From a bacterium (lineage in GTDB: Bacteria > Fidelibacterota > UBA2242), in the NCBI GenBank assembly GCA_018895675.1, contig JAHIOG010000128.1, forward strand, positions 1 through 5,453: a stretch of 5,453 nt of DNA, given 5' to 3'. The notes beneath the pieces were generated by a model, which saw only the letters and a program-made list of their open reading frames with translations, was not told the DNA's origin and made no database searches. Below are positions 1-5,453 of the stretch, piece by piece. A program made the position numbers and the translations under genes. Positions within the stretch are counted from its first letter, which is position 1. Each line of letters opens with the position of its first letter.

Positions 1-501
1 AAGAGGTATCTCATCTAAATTTTTTATTAACGGTCTTTCAGATGTGGCATAAAATGAATCTCCCTTTTTTATGAAAAGTCCATTTACTTTAGAGATATCT
101 CCACCTTTTTCTAATACCGATGCATATTCTCTTACTGTAATGTCCCCTTCGCCATTGCATATAACATCAATACCAGTATTCTTAAAAATGATATGAGGTA
201 TGGGTGTCGCCACATATCCACCCCCAAGTATGGGAGTATTAGGAGATATCTTTTTGATCTCATTCGTCAACCACTTTACATAACTATAAGTTGTAATTAT
301 ACCCCCAATGATGACTAAATCATATTTTTCAGATCTAATATTCGATATCACTGCATTTCTGTTCGGTTTTTCCAATGCGATGTCAAAAAATTTTACTTTA
401 TGGCCATCTTCAATCAAAGGTTGTGAAACATAAAGCAATCCTAATGGCAAAACTGGTGTATTCGATTCTCTGCAAGGCGGATAAACTACAAGAATTCTCA
501 T
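1..501 (-). CDS. B12-binding-domain radical SAM protein, N-terminal 167 residues (3' end outside window)
   Basis: The frame is open from an ATG to the left edge, giving 167 residues that match the N-terminal cobalamin-binding (Rossmann-like) domain of class B radical SAM enzymes. Visible features: first strand MRILVVYPP, then PLGLLYVSQ (19-27), GHKVKFFD (33-40), a strand YDLVIIGGIITTYSYV (60-75), ILGGGYVATPIPHI (91-104), IDVICNGEGDITVREY (111-126), and NLDEIPL (161-167), the linker that normally precedes the radical SAM barrel. The CxxxCxxC iron-sulfur motif would follow just beyond the edge, so catalysis cannot be judged. The B12 base-off motif DxHxxG is absent, as in many of this group. The gene starts 3 bases after the transferase stop, with a strong AGGAGGG at 8 bases, so it is the next cistron of the operon. 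Members methylate or rearrange varied substrates; here a sugar, lipid or other glycan precursor is possible, but the substrate is unknown. Confidence 0.88.
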   Translation of the reverse strand, partial: MRILVVYPPCRESNTPVLPLGLLYVSQPLIEDGHKVKFFDIALEKPNRNAVISNIRSEKYDLVIIGGIITTYSYVKWLTNEIKKISPNTPILGGGYVATPIPHIIFKNTGIDVICNGEGDITVREYASVLEKGGDISKVNGLFIKKGDSFYATSERPLIKNLDEIPL

Positions 502-504
502 TAA

Positions 505-2505
505 TTATACCCTCCTGTGTTTACTGCTATGATTGAATTTAAATTCATTGATGACCTGTTTTAATGCTCTAGCAGCGCGCATGCCTGGGGAACCTTCTAA
601 TGAAGACGTGCCATAATTAATTAAGAATTCTTTGTTATTGACATTTGCATCGTAAATCCCACTGCATAGATACTTATCCAGTAGTTCCTTGAAACATGTT
701 AGATCGTTATTACAGATTGCTCGTTTGCCAAGCAAGTAGCTTGCGTTTTCATCCCATTGAATATGCCCTAAATAAACAAACAAAGGTTTTATTATGGTCA
801 ATGCTTGCAATAGTGTCGTGAATGGGAAATCAATAATAATAGCATCAGCCACTGAGATAAGATCAATAATAGAACGTTCTTGTTTAATAAAACTGAAATT
901 ATTAAATCCTTTACCTGCAACGTAGGAGCGAATAGGAGTATCTCTGACCACATTTGTCGGGTGCAGTTTAACGATTATATCATAATCTTTGTATTTCCCA
1001 AGGACATTTATTATTTCTTTCTGTGTTTTCCAGAAACGATTATCTTCAAACGGAGGAAAGGTAGAGATATTTGAGTAATTTTGCAGTATAGCTGAAGTAA
1101 TATATAATATGACTTTTTTTGACTTCTGCTCATATTCAACCGGATCATTTCTTATTTTACCCAGAGAGGTCGAACCAATAGTGATGAGCCTTGTTCCAAG
1201 TATTTTCGCAGGTTGTTCCAGGTATTTCCGAACCCCATCCCCAAAGATGAAATGGGCATCTGAGCTTATTAATTCAGTATAATAAAGTATTGGATGATCC
1301 ATTTCGCCATAACCTCCATGCTGCCAGGTAATTACCGGGATCCCTGCATTGTGGGCGGCCTGAGCAATAGTATGCCCTTCCGGAGTTGAAATTGTCGAGG
1401 AAATGACGGCTCTTATTTTTTTATCAGCAATCAAACGTGCAAAATAATCATAAGATAATATGCATACCGATGTTATCTCTTCAGTAATATACTGTAATCT
1501 GGATTCCAAAACCGGAAGAAAATTTAGATTATCATATTCAAAAAATTTATTGAATTCTCGATTGTTTTTTAAATCACTCCAAACTATCTTCATCGGCAAC
1601 ACTTTACTTTTCAACGATTTATATAACCAATGAAAATCTTCAGAGATCCGATATCTAGGAATGAGCCCTTCATTTTGTAGTTCATCAAGGCAATCATCCC
1701 AATTATATCCAGGCCCAAAGATTATTACTGGAGTTTTTTTATCACAAAAGATAATATTCTTGAGATAGTTGTATCCGCTTGAAATACCATTTTTCTTTAA
1801 GATAACTGCGAAATCATTTATCAGTGGATTACTGATAATCCATTTCTTGAATATACCTGTTATATTAATTAGAAATGTTTCTTTATTTCCTTCATCATCG
1901 TCTGAATATTCCTGTATATATGATTTTTTAATAATTCTGGTTTCCCAACCATGAAGAAAGAGAAGTTGCGAATACAATGACTCTTTTTTATCAAAAAAAA
2001 GATATGGAGCATTTTTCATAGTACCAAAAGGATTTTTTTTTCCTTCATAAACAATAATAGCATCTGGTTTTTCACATTTAATCAATTTATTCAACTGAAA
2101 TAACCTTATTGTAATTGCATCATATATTATTTTTAAACAATAAAAATTAAACAAAGCTGGGGTAATGTGAAACTCTTTCAGTTTCTCATTTGTTTTCAAA
2201 ATAGAATTATCAATAGTTCTGCAGACCTCTTCAACTATTTTAAAATTATTGATACCCAGTTTATATAGTTCTTCTGATGAATAATATTCTTCAATAATTT
2301 TATAATGCACTTTTTGTTTATCGAGTTCATGCATGGCAAACGGCGTAAGTGCGATAATTTTTCTTTCACCATCGATGTCATCAAGCCAGGAAAGGCAATC
2401 TTTGACCTGTGCTTCGGTCTCAAGCAAGATTAATGTTTTACCACTGTCAATTTTTTTAGTGGAAATGATTTGTTCCGAAAAAATATTGTAATCATGTGAG
2501 TTCAA
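505..2505 (-). CDS. Putative GT-B-type surface-glycan transferase (capsule/CDP-glycerol transferase-like), 666 aa
   Basis: A large soluble protein without signal peptide or clear membrane segments. The C-terminal two thirds look like a GT-B fold of the capsule-polysaccharide / CDP-glycerol-transferase / LIC12162-like group: a strand PVIIFGPGYNWDD (259-271); EGHTIAQAAHNAGIPVITWQHGGYGE (376-401), with the QHGGYG loop typical of these enzymes; ITIGSTSLGK (441-450); VILYITSA (465-472) opening the second Rossmann domain; DIIVKLHPT (509-517); and ISVADAIIIDFPFTTLLQAL (550-569), the usual nucleotide-sugar side. Residues 1-250 match nothing I recognise. The start is TTG; AGAGG lies 8 bases upstream and the next in-frame ATG I see (residue 58) would cut into the domain. 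The gene begins 12 bases after the TIM-barrel stop. From context it may transfer pseudaminic acid or a neighbouring sugar; donor and acceptor cannot be read from sequence. Its N-terminal part is much more AT-rich than pseI and carries an A9 tract. Confidence 0.75.
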   Translation of the reverse strand: MNSHDYNIFSEQIISTKKIDSGKTLILLETEAQVKDCLSWLDDIDGERKIIALTPFAMHELDKQKVHYKIIEEYYSSEELYKLGINNFKIVEEVCRTIDNSILKTNEKLKEFHITPALFNFYCLKIIYDAITIRLFQLNKLIKCEKPDAIIVYEGKKNPFGTMKNAPYLFFDKKESLYSQLLFLHGWETRIIKKSYIQEYSDDDEGNKETFLINITGIFKKWIISNPLINDFAVILKKNGISSGYNYLKNIIFCDKKTPVIIFGPGYNWDDCLDELQNEGLIPRYRISEDFHWLYKSLKSKVLPMKIVWSDLKNNREFNKFFEYDNLNFLPVLESRLQYITEEITSVCILSYDYFARLIADKKIRAVISSTISTPEGHTIAQAAHNAGIPVITWQHGGYGEMDHPILYYTELISSDAHFIFGDGVRKYLEQPAKILGTRLITIGSTSLGKIRNDPVEYEQKSKKVILYITSAILQNYSNISTFPPFEDNRFWKTQKEIINVLGKYKDYDIIVKLHPTNVVRDTPIRSYVAGKGFNNFSFIKQERSIIDLISVADAIIIDFPFTTLLQALTIIKPLFVYLGHIQWDENASYLLGKRAICNNDLTCFKELLDKYLCSGIYDANVNNKEFLINYGTSSLEGSPGMRAARALKQVINEFKFNHSSKHRRV
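510..516 (-). promoter_or_regulatory. Ribosome binding site of the radical SAM gene
   Basis: AGGAGGG on the minus strand, 8 bases before the ATG at 501. It is formed by the last sense codons (Arg-Arg-Val) of the upstream transferase gene, so the end of one gene supplies the translation signal of the next. It is the strongest Shine-Dalgarno sequence in the window and fixes the radical SAM start. Confidence 0.85.
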
Positions 2506-2513
2506 AGAAAAAA

Positions 2514-2518
2514 CCTCT
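2514..2518 (-). promoter_or_regulatory. Ribosome binding site supporting a TTG start
   Basis: AGAGG on the minus strand, 8 bases before the TTG at 2505. It overlaps the last base of the TAA stop of the upstream TIM-barrel gene (TAAGAGG). It is the main evidence that the 666-residue transferase starts at TTG rather than at an ATG far inside the frame. Confidence 0.65.
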
Positions 2519-3276
2519 TATGCAATAGTATCGATTATATTTTTCAAAAATTCAACATTCTGGACATCTTCCTGCAACGACTTTTGATTCTCCCTTAGGG
2601 TCTCTATCGTGATAAACTTAGAATTATTGCTCATGACGCACGCTAAAAGATATTTAAAATCAAGTTCTCCTTTGCCAAAACTCAGATGCTCATCCTTTTC
2701 ATTATTTAACATACCATCGCTCATGTGGAAAACCTTTGGTTCAAATCTTAAAAACTCTTTCATATAAACTTTATAATCTTTTCCAAGACTCACAGCTGCT
2801 TTTACCGCATGCCCAAAATCAAGACATAATCCTATATTGCTAATTCCTATCATTTCTTCAATCTGCTCGGGTGAATAACCTATCATCTTTTCATTATCCA
2901 ATCCAACTTTTGGCATATTTTCCAACAACATACGATAGTCCGAGATTTCACCGAGCACTTCTGAAGCATCTTTCATCGAACCATGGCCTGCATGCAGTAT
3001 CAAGTATTTTGCATCCAGTTTATCAGCCCATATCATTGCTTCATTGATTTTTTCCATGTTATATTCTTTTTTACTTGCTTCTCCGATATTCACACTGAAT
3101 TTATGATGGGGGATATGAATAATATATGGTACATCTATTGTGAATTGTGAAATCCTGGTACCGGGTATTACAAGTAGCTCTAAATAACTGAATATCTTTT
3201 CATCGATAAGCCGCGTCGCCTGATCGATCAAGTCTGTGTTTGTTGACCAGAGTTTTAATCCAAATTTTATGTCCAT
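2518..3276 (-). CDS. Endonuclease IV-like TIM-barrel protein (sugar phosphate isomerase/epimerase type), 252 aa
   Basis: A xylose isomerase-like / AP endonuclease family 2 barrel. Numbered from the chosen ATG, likely metal ligands appear in the order seen in endonuclease IV: IPH57, ILH95, LLE119, CLD153-FGH156, FH184, D195-E-H197 followed by LSFGKG, and TIE225. By eye this covers all nine ligand positions of the trinuclear zinc site in E. coli Nfo (H69, H109, E145, D179, H182, H216, D229, H231, E261), so the metal centre looks intact. The usual annotation is sugar phosphate isomerase/epimerase. Position between pseI and a glycan transferase suggests action on a sugar intermediate, but the reaction is unknown and a DNA-repair role is not excluded by motifs alone. 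The frame extends to a TTG at 3291, but GGAG lies 9 bases before the ATG at 3276, which I prefer. That start overlaps the end of pseI by 10 bases. Confidence 0.85.
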   Translation of the reverse strand: MDIKFGLKLWSTNTDLIDQATRLIDEKIFSYLELLVIPGTRISQFTIDVPYIIHIPHHKFSVNIGEASKKEYNMEKINEAMIWADKLDAKYLILHAGHGSMKDASEVLGEISDYRMLLENMPKVGLDNEKMIGYSPEQIEEMIGISNIGLCLDFGHAVKAAVSLGKDYKVYMKEFLRFEPKVFHMSDGMLNNEKDEHLSFGKGELDFKYLLACVMSNNSKFITIETLRENQKSLQEDVQNVEFLKNIIDTIA

Positions 3277-4337
3277 TCTACTAAACTCCAATCTAATGGG
3301 GTTCCTCTTTTTATATCCTTTATGGCTTTTTTCCTGATAATTTCCTGTAAATGTTTAGGAGGAAGTCCAAAACCCGGTCTTATAGATTTAATATTTATTT
3401 CAGTAAATGTTTCTCCCGCTTTCATATTTTCCACCACGAACAATGAGCGTGAGAACTCCCTGCTTTTTTTGATTTTTTCTGTAAGTTCATAACTGACTTT
3501 TCCAAGTGCTTTTTCTGACTCTCTCACAGATTTTACCATTGCCCTGAACTCTTCCGGCTCTAATGAAAATGCTGAATCAGGACCGCCAAGCTTTCTATCA
3601 AGGATAAAGTGCTTTTCTATGATCTTCGCTCCTAAAGCCACTGCTGCTATGGGCACAGATATACCCAATGTATGATCAGATAAACCAACCACGGTTCCAA
3701 ACCTCTCTCTCATATCTGGAATCGTCCTCAAATTCACATCTTCCAGGGGGGTAGGGTATTCTGATGTGCATTTTAAAAGCGCTATCTGATCATTACCCAT
3801 TCTTTTACATGCGTTTATTGCTTCTTCAATGTCCGCTAGTGTTGCAATTCCTGTTGAAATAATAATCGGTTGTCCCTTTGACGCTATATATTCAATGAGT
3901 GGAATATCCGTTATCTCAAAGGAGGCCACTTTATAAGCAGTAACATTCATCTGTTCAAGAAAATCAACAGCGGTCTTATCAAAAGGAGATGAGAAACAGA
4001 TAAGCCCGATATCTTCTGCTAATTTTTTCAGCTCTGGCTGCCATTCCCATGGGGTGTAAGCCTCCTGATATAGCTGGTAGAGCGTTTTTCCATCCCATAG
4101 GGTTCCCTGTTTTATCTGGAAATATTCATTATCAGAATCCAGGGTCATGGTATCTGCGGTGTATGTTTGAAGTTTAACAGCATCAGCCCCTGCTTCTTTC
4201 ATAGCTCTGATAGTTTTTACAGCAAGGTCAAAGTCCTGAAGATGATTGGCTGAAAGCTCTGCTATTATGAAAACCGGTTGTTCGTTTCCGATAAATCTGT
4301 TTGCTATTTTAAGCTTCATATTTTTTTCGCATATCAA
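3267..4337 (-). CDS. pseI: Pseudaminic acid synthase PseI
   Basis: Cytoplasmic enzyme condensing 2,4-diacetamido-2,4,6-trideoxy-L-altrose with phosphoenolpyruvate to make pseudaminic acid. The NeuB-type TIM barrel spans about residues 22-285: FIIAELSANH (23-32), ADAVKLQTYTADTMT (51-65), CFSSPFDKTAVDFL (114-127), AYKVASFEITD (134-144), IIISTGIAT (158-166), LKCTSEYPTP (188-197). LSDH222 and IEKH243 correspond to the two metal-binding histidines of NeuB. A C-terminal SAF (antifreeze-like) domain (about 296-352) has SIRPGFGLPPK, whose Arg320 matches the substrate-contacting arginine of NeuB. The stretch FQIKQGTLWDGKTLYQLYQEAYTPWEW (73-99) is typical of PseI rather than NeuB or LegI. Length is normal for PseI. 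Start is ambiguous: TTG at 4337 overlaps the pseH stop by 4 bases with GGGA 8 bases upstream, whereas ATG at 4319 begins MKLKIANRFIG as family members do but lacks a clear ribosome binding site. Confidence 0.95.
   Translation of the reverse strand: MICEKNMKLKIANRFIGNEQPVFIIAELSANHLQDFDLAVKTIRAMKEAGADAVKLQTYTADTMTLDSDNEYFQIKQGTLWDGKTLYQLYQEAYTPWEWQPELKKLAEDIGLICFSSPFDKTAVDFLEQMNVTAYKVASFEITDIPLIEYIASKGQPIIISTGIATLADIEEAINACKRMGNDQIALLKCTSEYPTPLEDVNLRTIPDMRERFGTVVGLSDHTLGISVPIAAVALGAKIIEKHFILDRKLGGPDSAFSLEPEEFRAMVKSVRESEKALGKVSYELTEKIKKSREFSRSLFVVENMKAGETFTEINIKSIRPGFGLPPKHLQEIIRKKAIKDIKRGTPLDWSLVEWT
3286..3289 (-). promoter_or_regulatory. Ribosome binding site that decides the TIM-barrel start
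   Basis: GGAG on the minus strand, 9 bases before the ATG at 3276 and inside the 3' end of pseI. The longer alternative start, TTG at 3291, overlaps this very site (TTGGAG), which argues that the TTG is part of the ribosome binding region and not the start. Confidence 0.7.
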
Positions 4338-4864
4338 TTTATAATTCCCATTAAAATCACATTATACCATTTACCGTCTTTATTTACGAATTCTCTCAAC
4401 TTTCCTTCTATATTAAAACCAGATTTTGAATAAAATCTTATTGCTTGTTCATTATTCTCAATAACCTCAAGTTTTAAGGTGTGAAGTTTGGCTTTATCAA
4501 AAGCCAGTTTTTTTATGCAATCAATAAGCATTTTTCCTGCACTCGGTATTTTATTATCCGGGTCAGAATATATACCAATATAAGCGTTCCTGTTTCTAAA
4601 ATCCACCCTGTTTAAGTATATGACACCTATATAATTTCCATTATGATCTTTTAGTATCCAATAAAAATTCTTATCATCCGATTGCAGCCGTTCTATAAAT
4701 CCTGAATGTTCTTCATGAGTTATAGTTTGATCAGAATACATCCATTTTCGTACTTTTTCATTGTTTCTCCAGCTTCTCACCATCTCCTTCTCTTTGTCCG
4801 TAAGAGTCACGAAGTTGATAACCGTAAAGTCCCCTAAAATAAAATTTTCTCTTAAGTTTATCAT
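4334..4864 (-). CDS. pseH: UDP-4-amino-4,6-dideoxy-N-acetyl-beta-L-altrosamine N-acetyltransferase PseH
   Basis: A GNAT-fold enzyme that uses acetyl-CoA to acetylate the 4-amine of UDP-4-amino-4,6-dideoxy-L-AltNAc, the third step of pseudaminic acid synthesis. At 176 residues it has family length. PseH-type signatures recalled from the Helicobacter pylori protein are present: FVTLTDKEKEMVRSWRN (18-34), KWMYSDQTITHEEHSGFI (40-57), YIGVIYLNRVDFRNRNAYIGIY (78-99), LHTLKLEVIENNEQAIRFY (127-145) and GFNIEGKLREFV (149-160). The acetyl-CoA pyrophosphate loop sits near IPSAGKML (106-113). The ATG overlaps the deacetylase stop in an ATGA junction, with AGGG 7 bases upstream, so translation is probably coupled to that gene; the stop touches pseI. 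Generic RimJ/RimL-type GNAT is the alternative, but motifs plus the adjacent pseI make PseH strong. Confidence 0.92.
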   Translation of the reverse strand: MINLRENFILGDFTVINFVTLTDKEKEMVRSWRNNEKVRKWMYSDQTITHEEHSGFIERLQSDDKNFYWILKDHNGNYIGVIYLNRVDFRNRNAYIGIYSDPDNKIPSAGKMLIDCIKKLAFDKAKLHTLKLEVIENNEQAIRFYSKSGFNIEGKLREFVNKDGKWYNVILMGIIN

Positions 4865-5453
4865 CTCACCACCCTTATACTTTTAAAAGCCTCCGCATAT
4901 CGAAGTCCAACTTGCATCCCCCGGTATTCAGCATTTAATCTTATGCCATCAAGCGATCGTGGATGAGGAAAGGCTCTTAATTCGGAACCATATATCTCCA
5001 TTGCTTTTAATTTATATTCCAGAGTACTGTTTACATCAAAAAACACATCCGGAGAAAACGAAAGTGGGTAATTCCATTCTGTAGACGATGGCAATTCAAA
5101 AGAGTATATTTCTTTTACGGTCTCATCACAAACCGGTCTTGATGCTGTAATGACAGCTCTGTATGTAATCTGATGATCAATATTTAGATCAGTTCCATAA
5201 TGAGTGAAAATTAAATAAGGTTTGACCTCCTTTTTTATATTTTCTATCACTTTGATTATGTCTAATAGAGGCACTGTATCGAATCTGTTATCCGGAAAAT
5301 CGTAAATATATGTGTCACTTACACCCAGAACTTTATTCGCCTCTATTGCTTGATTCTTTAGTTCTTTCAATTCACTTTCTCTTTTATTACTATCCCTTTG
5401 TTCATCCCTTGAAGTCAAACCTTCGCCCAGTATCAAAGTATATGCTTTATAAC
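4861..5453 (-). CDS. PIG-L/LmbE family deacetylase, C-terminal 196 residues (5' end outside window)
   Basis: Zinc-dependent N-deacetylase family acting on N-acetyl amino sugars and related compounds. The frame stays open to the right edge, so the start is missing. The visible part begins YKAYTLILGEGLTSRDEQRD, the second strand and loop of the fold; the N-terminal zinc/catalytic motif (usually HPDDE) must lie beyond the edge, perhaps 20-40 residues upstream. Downstream conserved parts are complete: YIYDFPDNRFDTVPLLDII, IFTHYGTDLNIDHQITYRAVITASRP (holding the third zinc-ligand histidine, DxNIDH), EIYSFELPSSTEWN, and the C-terminal FPHPRSLDGI with RGMQVGLRYAEAF. A TTG inside the frame at 5436 is not a credible start because it would delete the active-site motif. 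The ATGA overlap with pseH ties it to the pseudaminic acid genes. The substrate is unknown; a UDP-amino sugar or the nonulosonic acid itself is an inference. Confidence 0.9.
   Translation of the reverse strand, partial: YKAYTLILGEGLTSRDEQRDSNKRESELKELKNQAIEANKVLGVSDTYIYDFPDNRFDTVPLLDIIKVIENIKKEVKPYLIFTHYGTDLNIDHQITYRAVITASRPVCDETVKEIYSFELPSSTEWNYPLSFSPDVFFDVNSTLEYKLKAMEIYGSELRAFPHPRSLDGIRLNAEYRGMQVGLRYAEAFKSIRVVR

Noticed and set aside
880..1074. Plus-strand open frame of 64 codons
   Set aside because: It lies fully antisense within the transferase's conserved C-terminal half, and its residues resemble no known protein; it is a shadow of the real gene.
1769..1954. Plus-strand open frame of 61 codons, hydrophobic
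   Set aside because: It is antisense to the AT-rich part of the transferase. The hydrophobic look comes from reading Lys/Asn-rich codons in reverse complement.
2033..2041. T9 run as an intrinsic terminator
   Set aside because: It lies inside a coding gene, no GC-rich hairpin precedes it on the plus strand, and on the transcribed strand it reads as A, not U.
2235..2423. Minus-strand open frame of 62 codons
   Set aside because: It overlaps the N-terminal part of the transferase in another frame and has no recognisable domain.
2518..3276. True DNA-repair endonuclease IV (nfo)
   Set aside because: The metal ligands fit, but the protein is about 30 residues shorter than E. coli Nfo and is embedded in a glycan operon. 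A sugar-acting relative is more likely, though this is not proven.
2518..3291. Longer TIM-barrel gene starting at TTG 3291
   Set aside because: The TTG is part of the TTGGAG ribosome binding region of the ATG at 3276, which has ideal 9-base spacing.
3267..4337. N-acetylneuraminate (NeuB) or legionaminate (LegI) synthase
   Set aside because: The TYTADTMT and LWDG-TLY-LY-A-TPWEW signatures and adjacent pseH point to PseI.
4861..5436. Complete PIG-L gene starting at TTG 5436
   Set aside because: The frame continues upstream with residues fitting the family (YKAYT before LILGEG), and this start would remove the HPDDE zinc motif. The gene is cut by the window edge.

Overview
The window is a stretch of a surface-glycan gene cluster read entirely from the minus strand (right to left). 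Six genes are packed so tightly that no gap exceeds 14 bases: a PIG-L/LmbE-type deacetylase (cut by the right edge), PseH (N-acetyltransferase), PseI (pseudaminic acid synthase), an endonuclease IV-like TIM-barrel protein of the sugar isomerase/epimerase type, a 666-residue putative GT-B glycan transferase, and the N-terminal half of a B12-binding-domain radical SAM protein (cut by the left edge). Stop/start overlaps and gaps of 3 to 12 bases point to one polycistronic transcript with coupled translation. No promoter, terminator, RNA gene, insertion sequence, CRISPR array or long repeat is visible; there is no non-coding stretch worth describing.

The anchor is the pseH-pseI pair. PseH acetylates the 4-amino group of UDP-4-amino-4,6-dideoxy-L-AltNAc, and PseI later condenses the released 2,4-diacetamido-2,4,6-trideoxy-L-altrose with phosphoenolpyruvate to give pseudaminic acid, a nine-carbon sialic-acid-like sugar. 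PseB, PseC, PseG and PseF, needed to complete the route to CMP-Pse, are not in the window and should lie outside it, most likely upstream (beyond the right edge). The large transferase is a plausible candidate for moving the finished sugar, or another sugar of the same glycan, onto its acceptor. The deacetylase, the TIM barrel and the radical SAM protein are not part of the canonical Pse route and suggest a modified nonulosonic acid or a composite glycan; this is inference.

Organism: a bacterium with Shine-Dalgarno-led translation (AGGAGG, GGAG), moderately low GC, and at least one TTG start. A cobalamin-type radical SAM protein next to Pse genes would suit an anaerobic or microaerophilic, probably Gram-negative, environmental bacterium, but the sequence does not allow a firm assignment. 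Composition is uneven: hand counts give about 43% GC in the middle of pseI and about 26% in the N-terminal part of the transferase gene.
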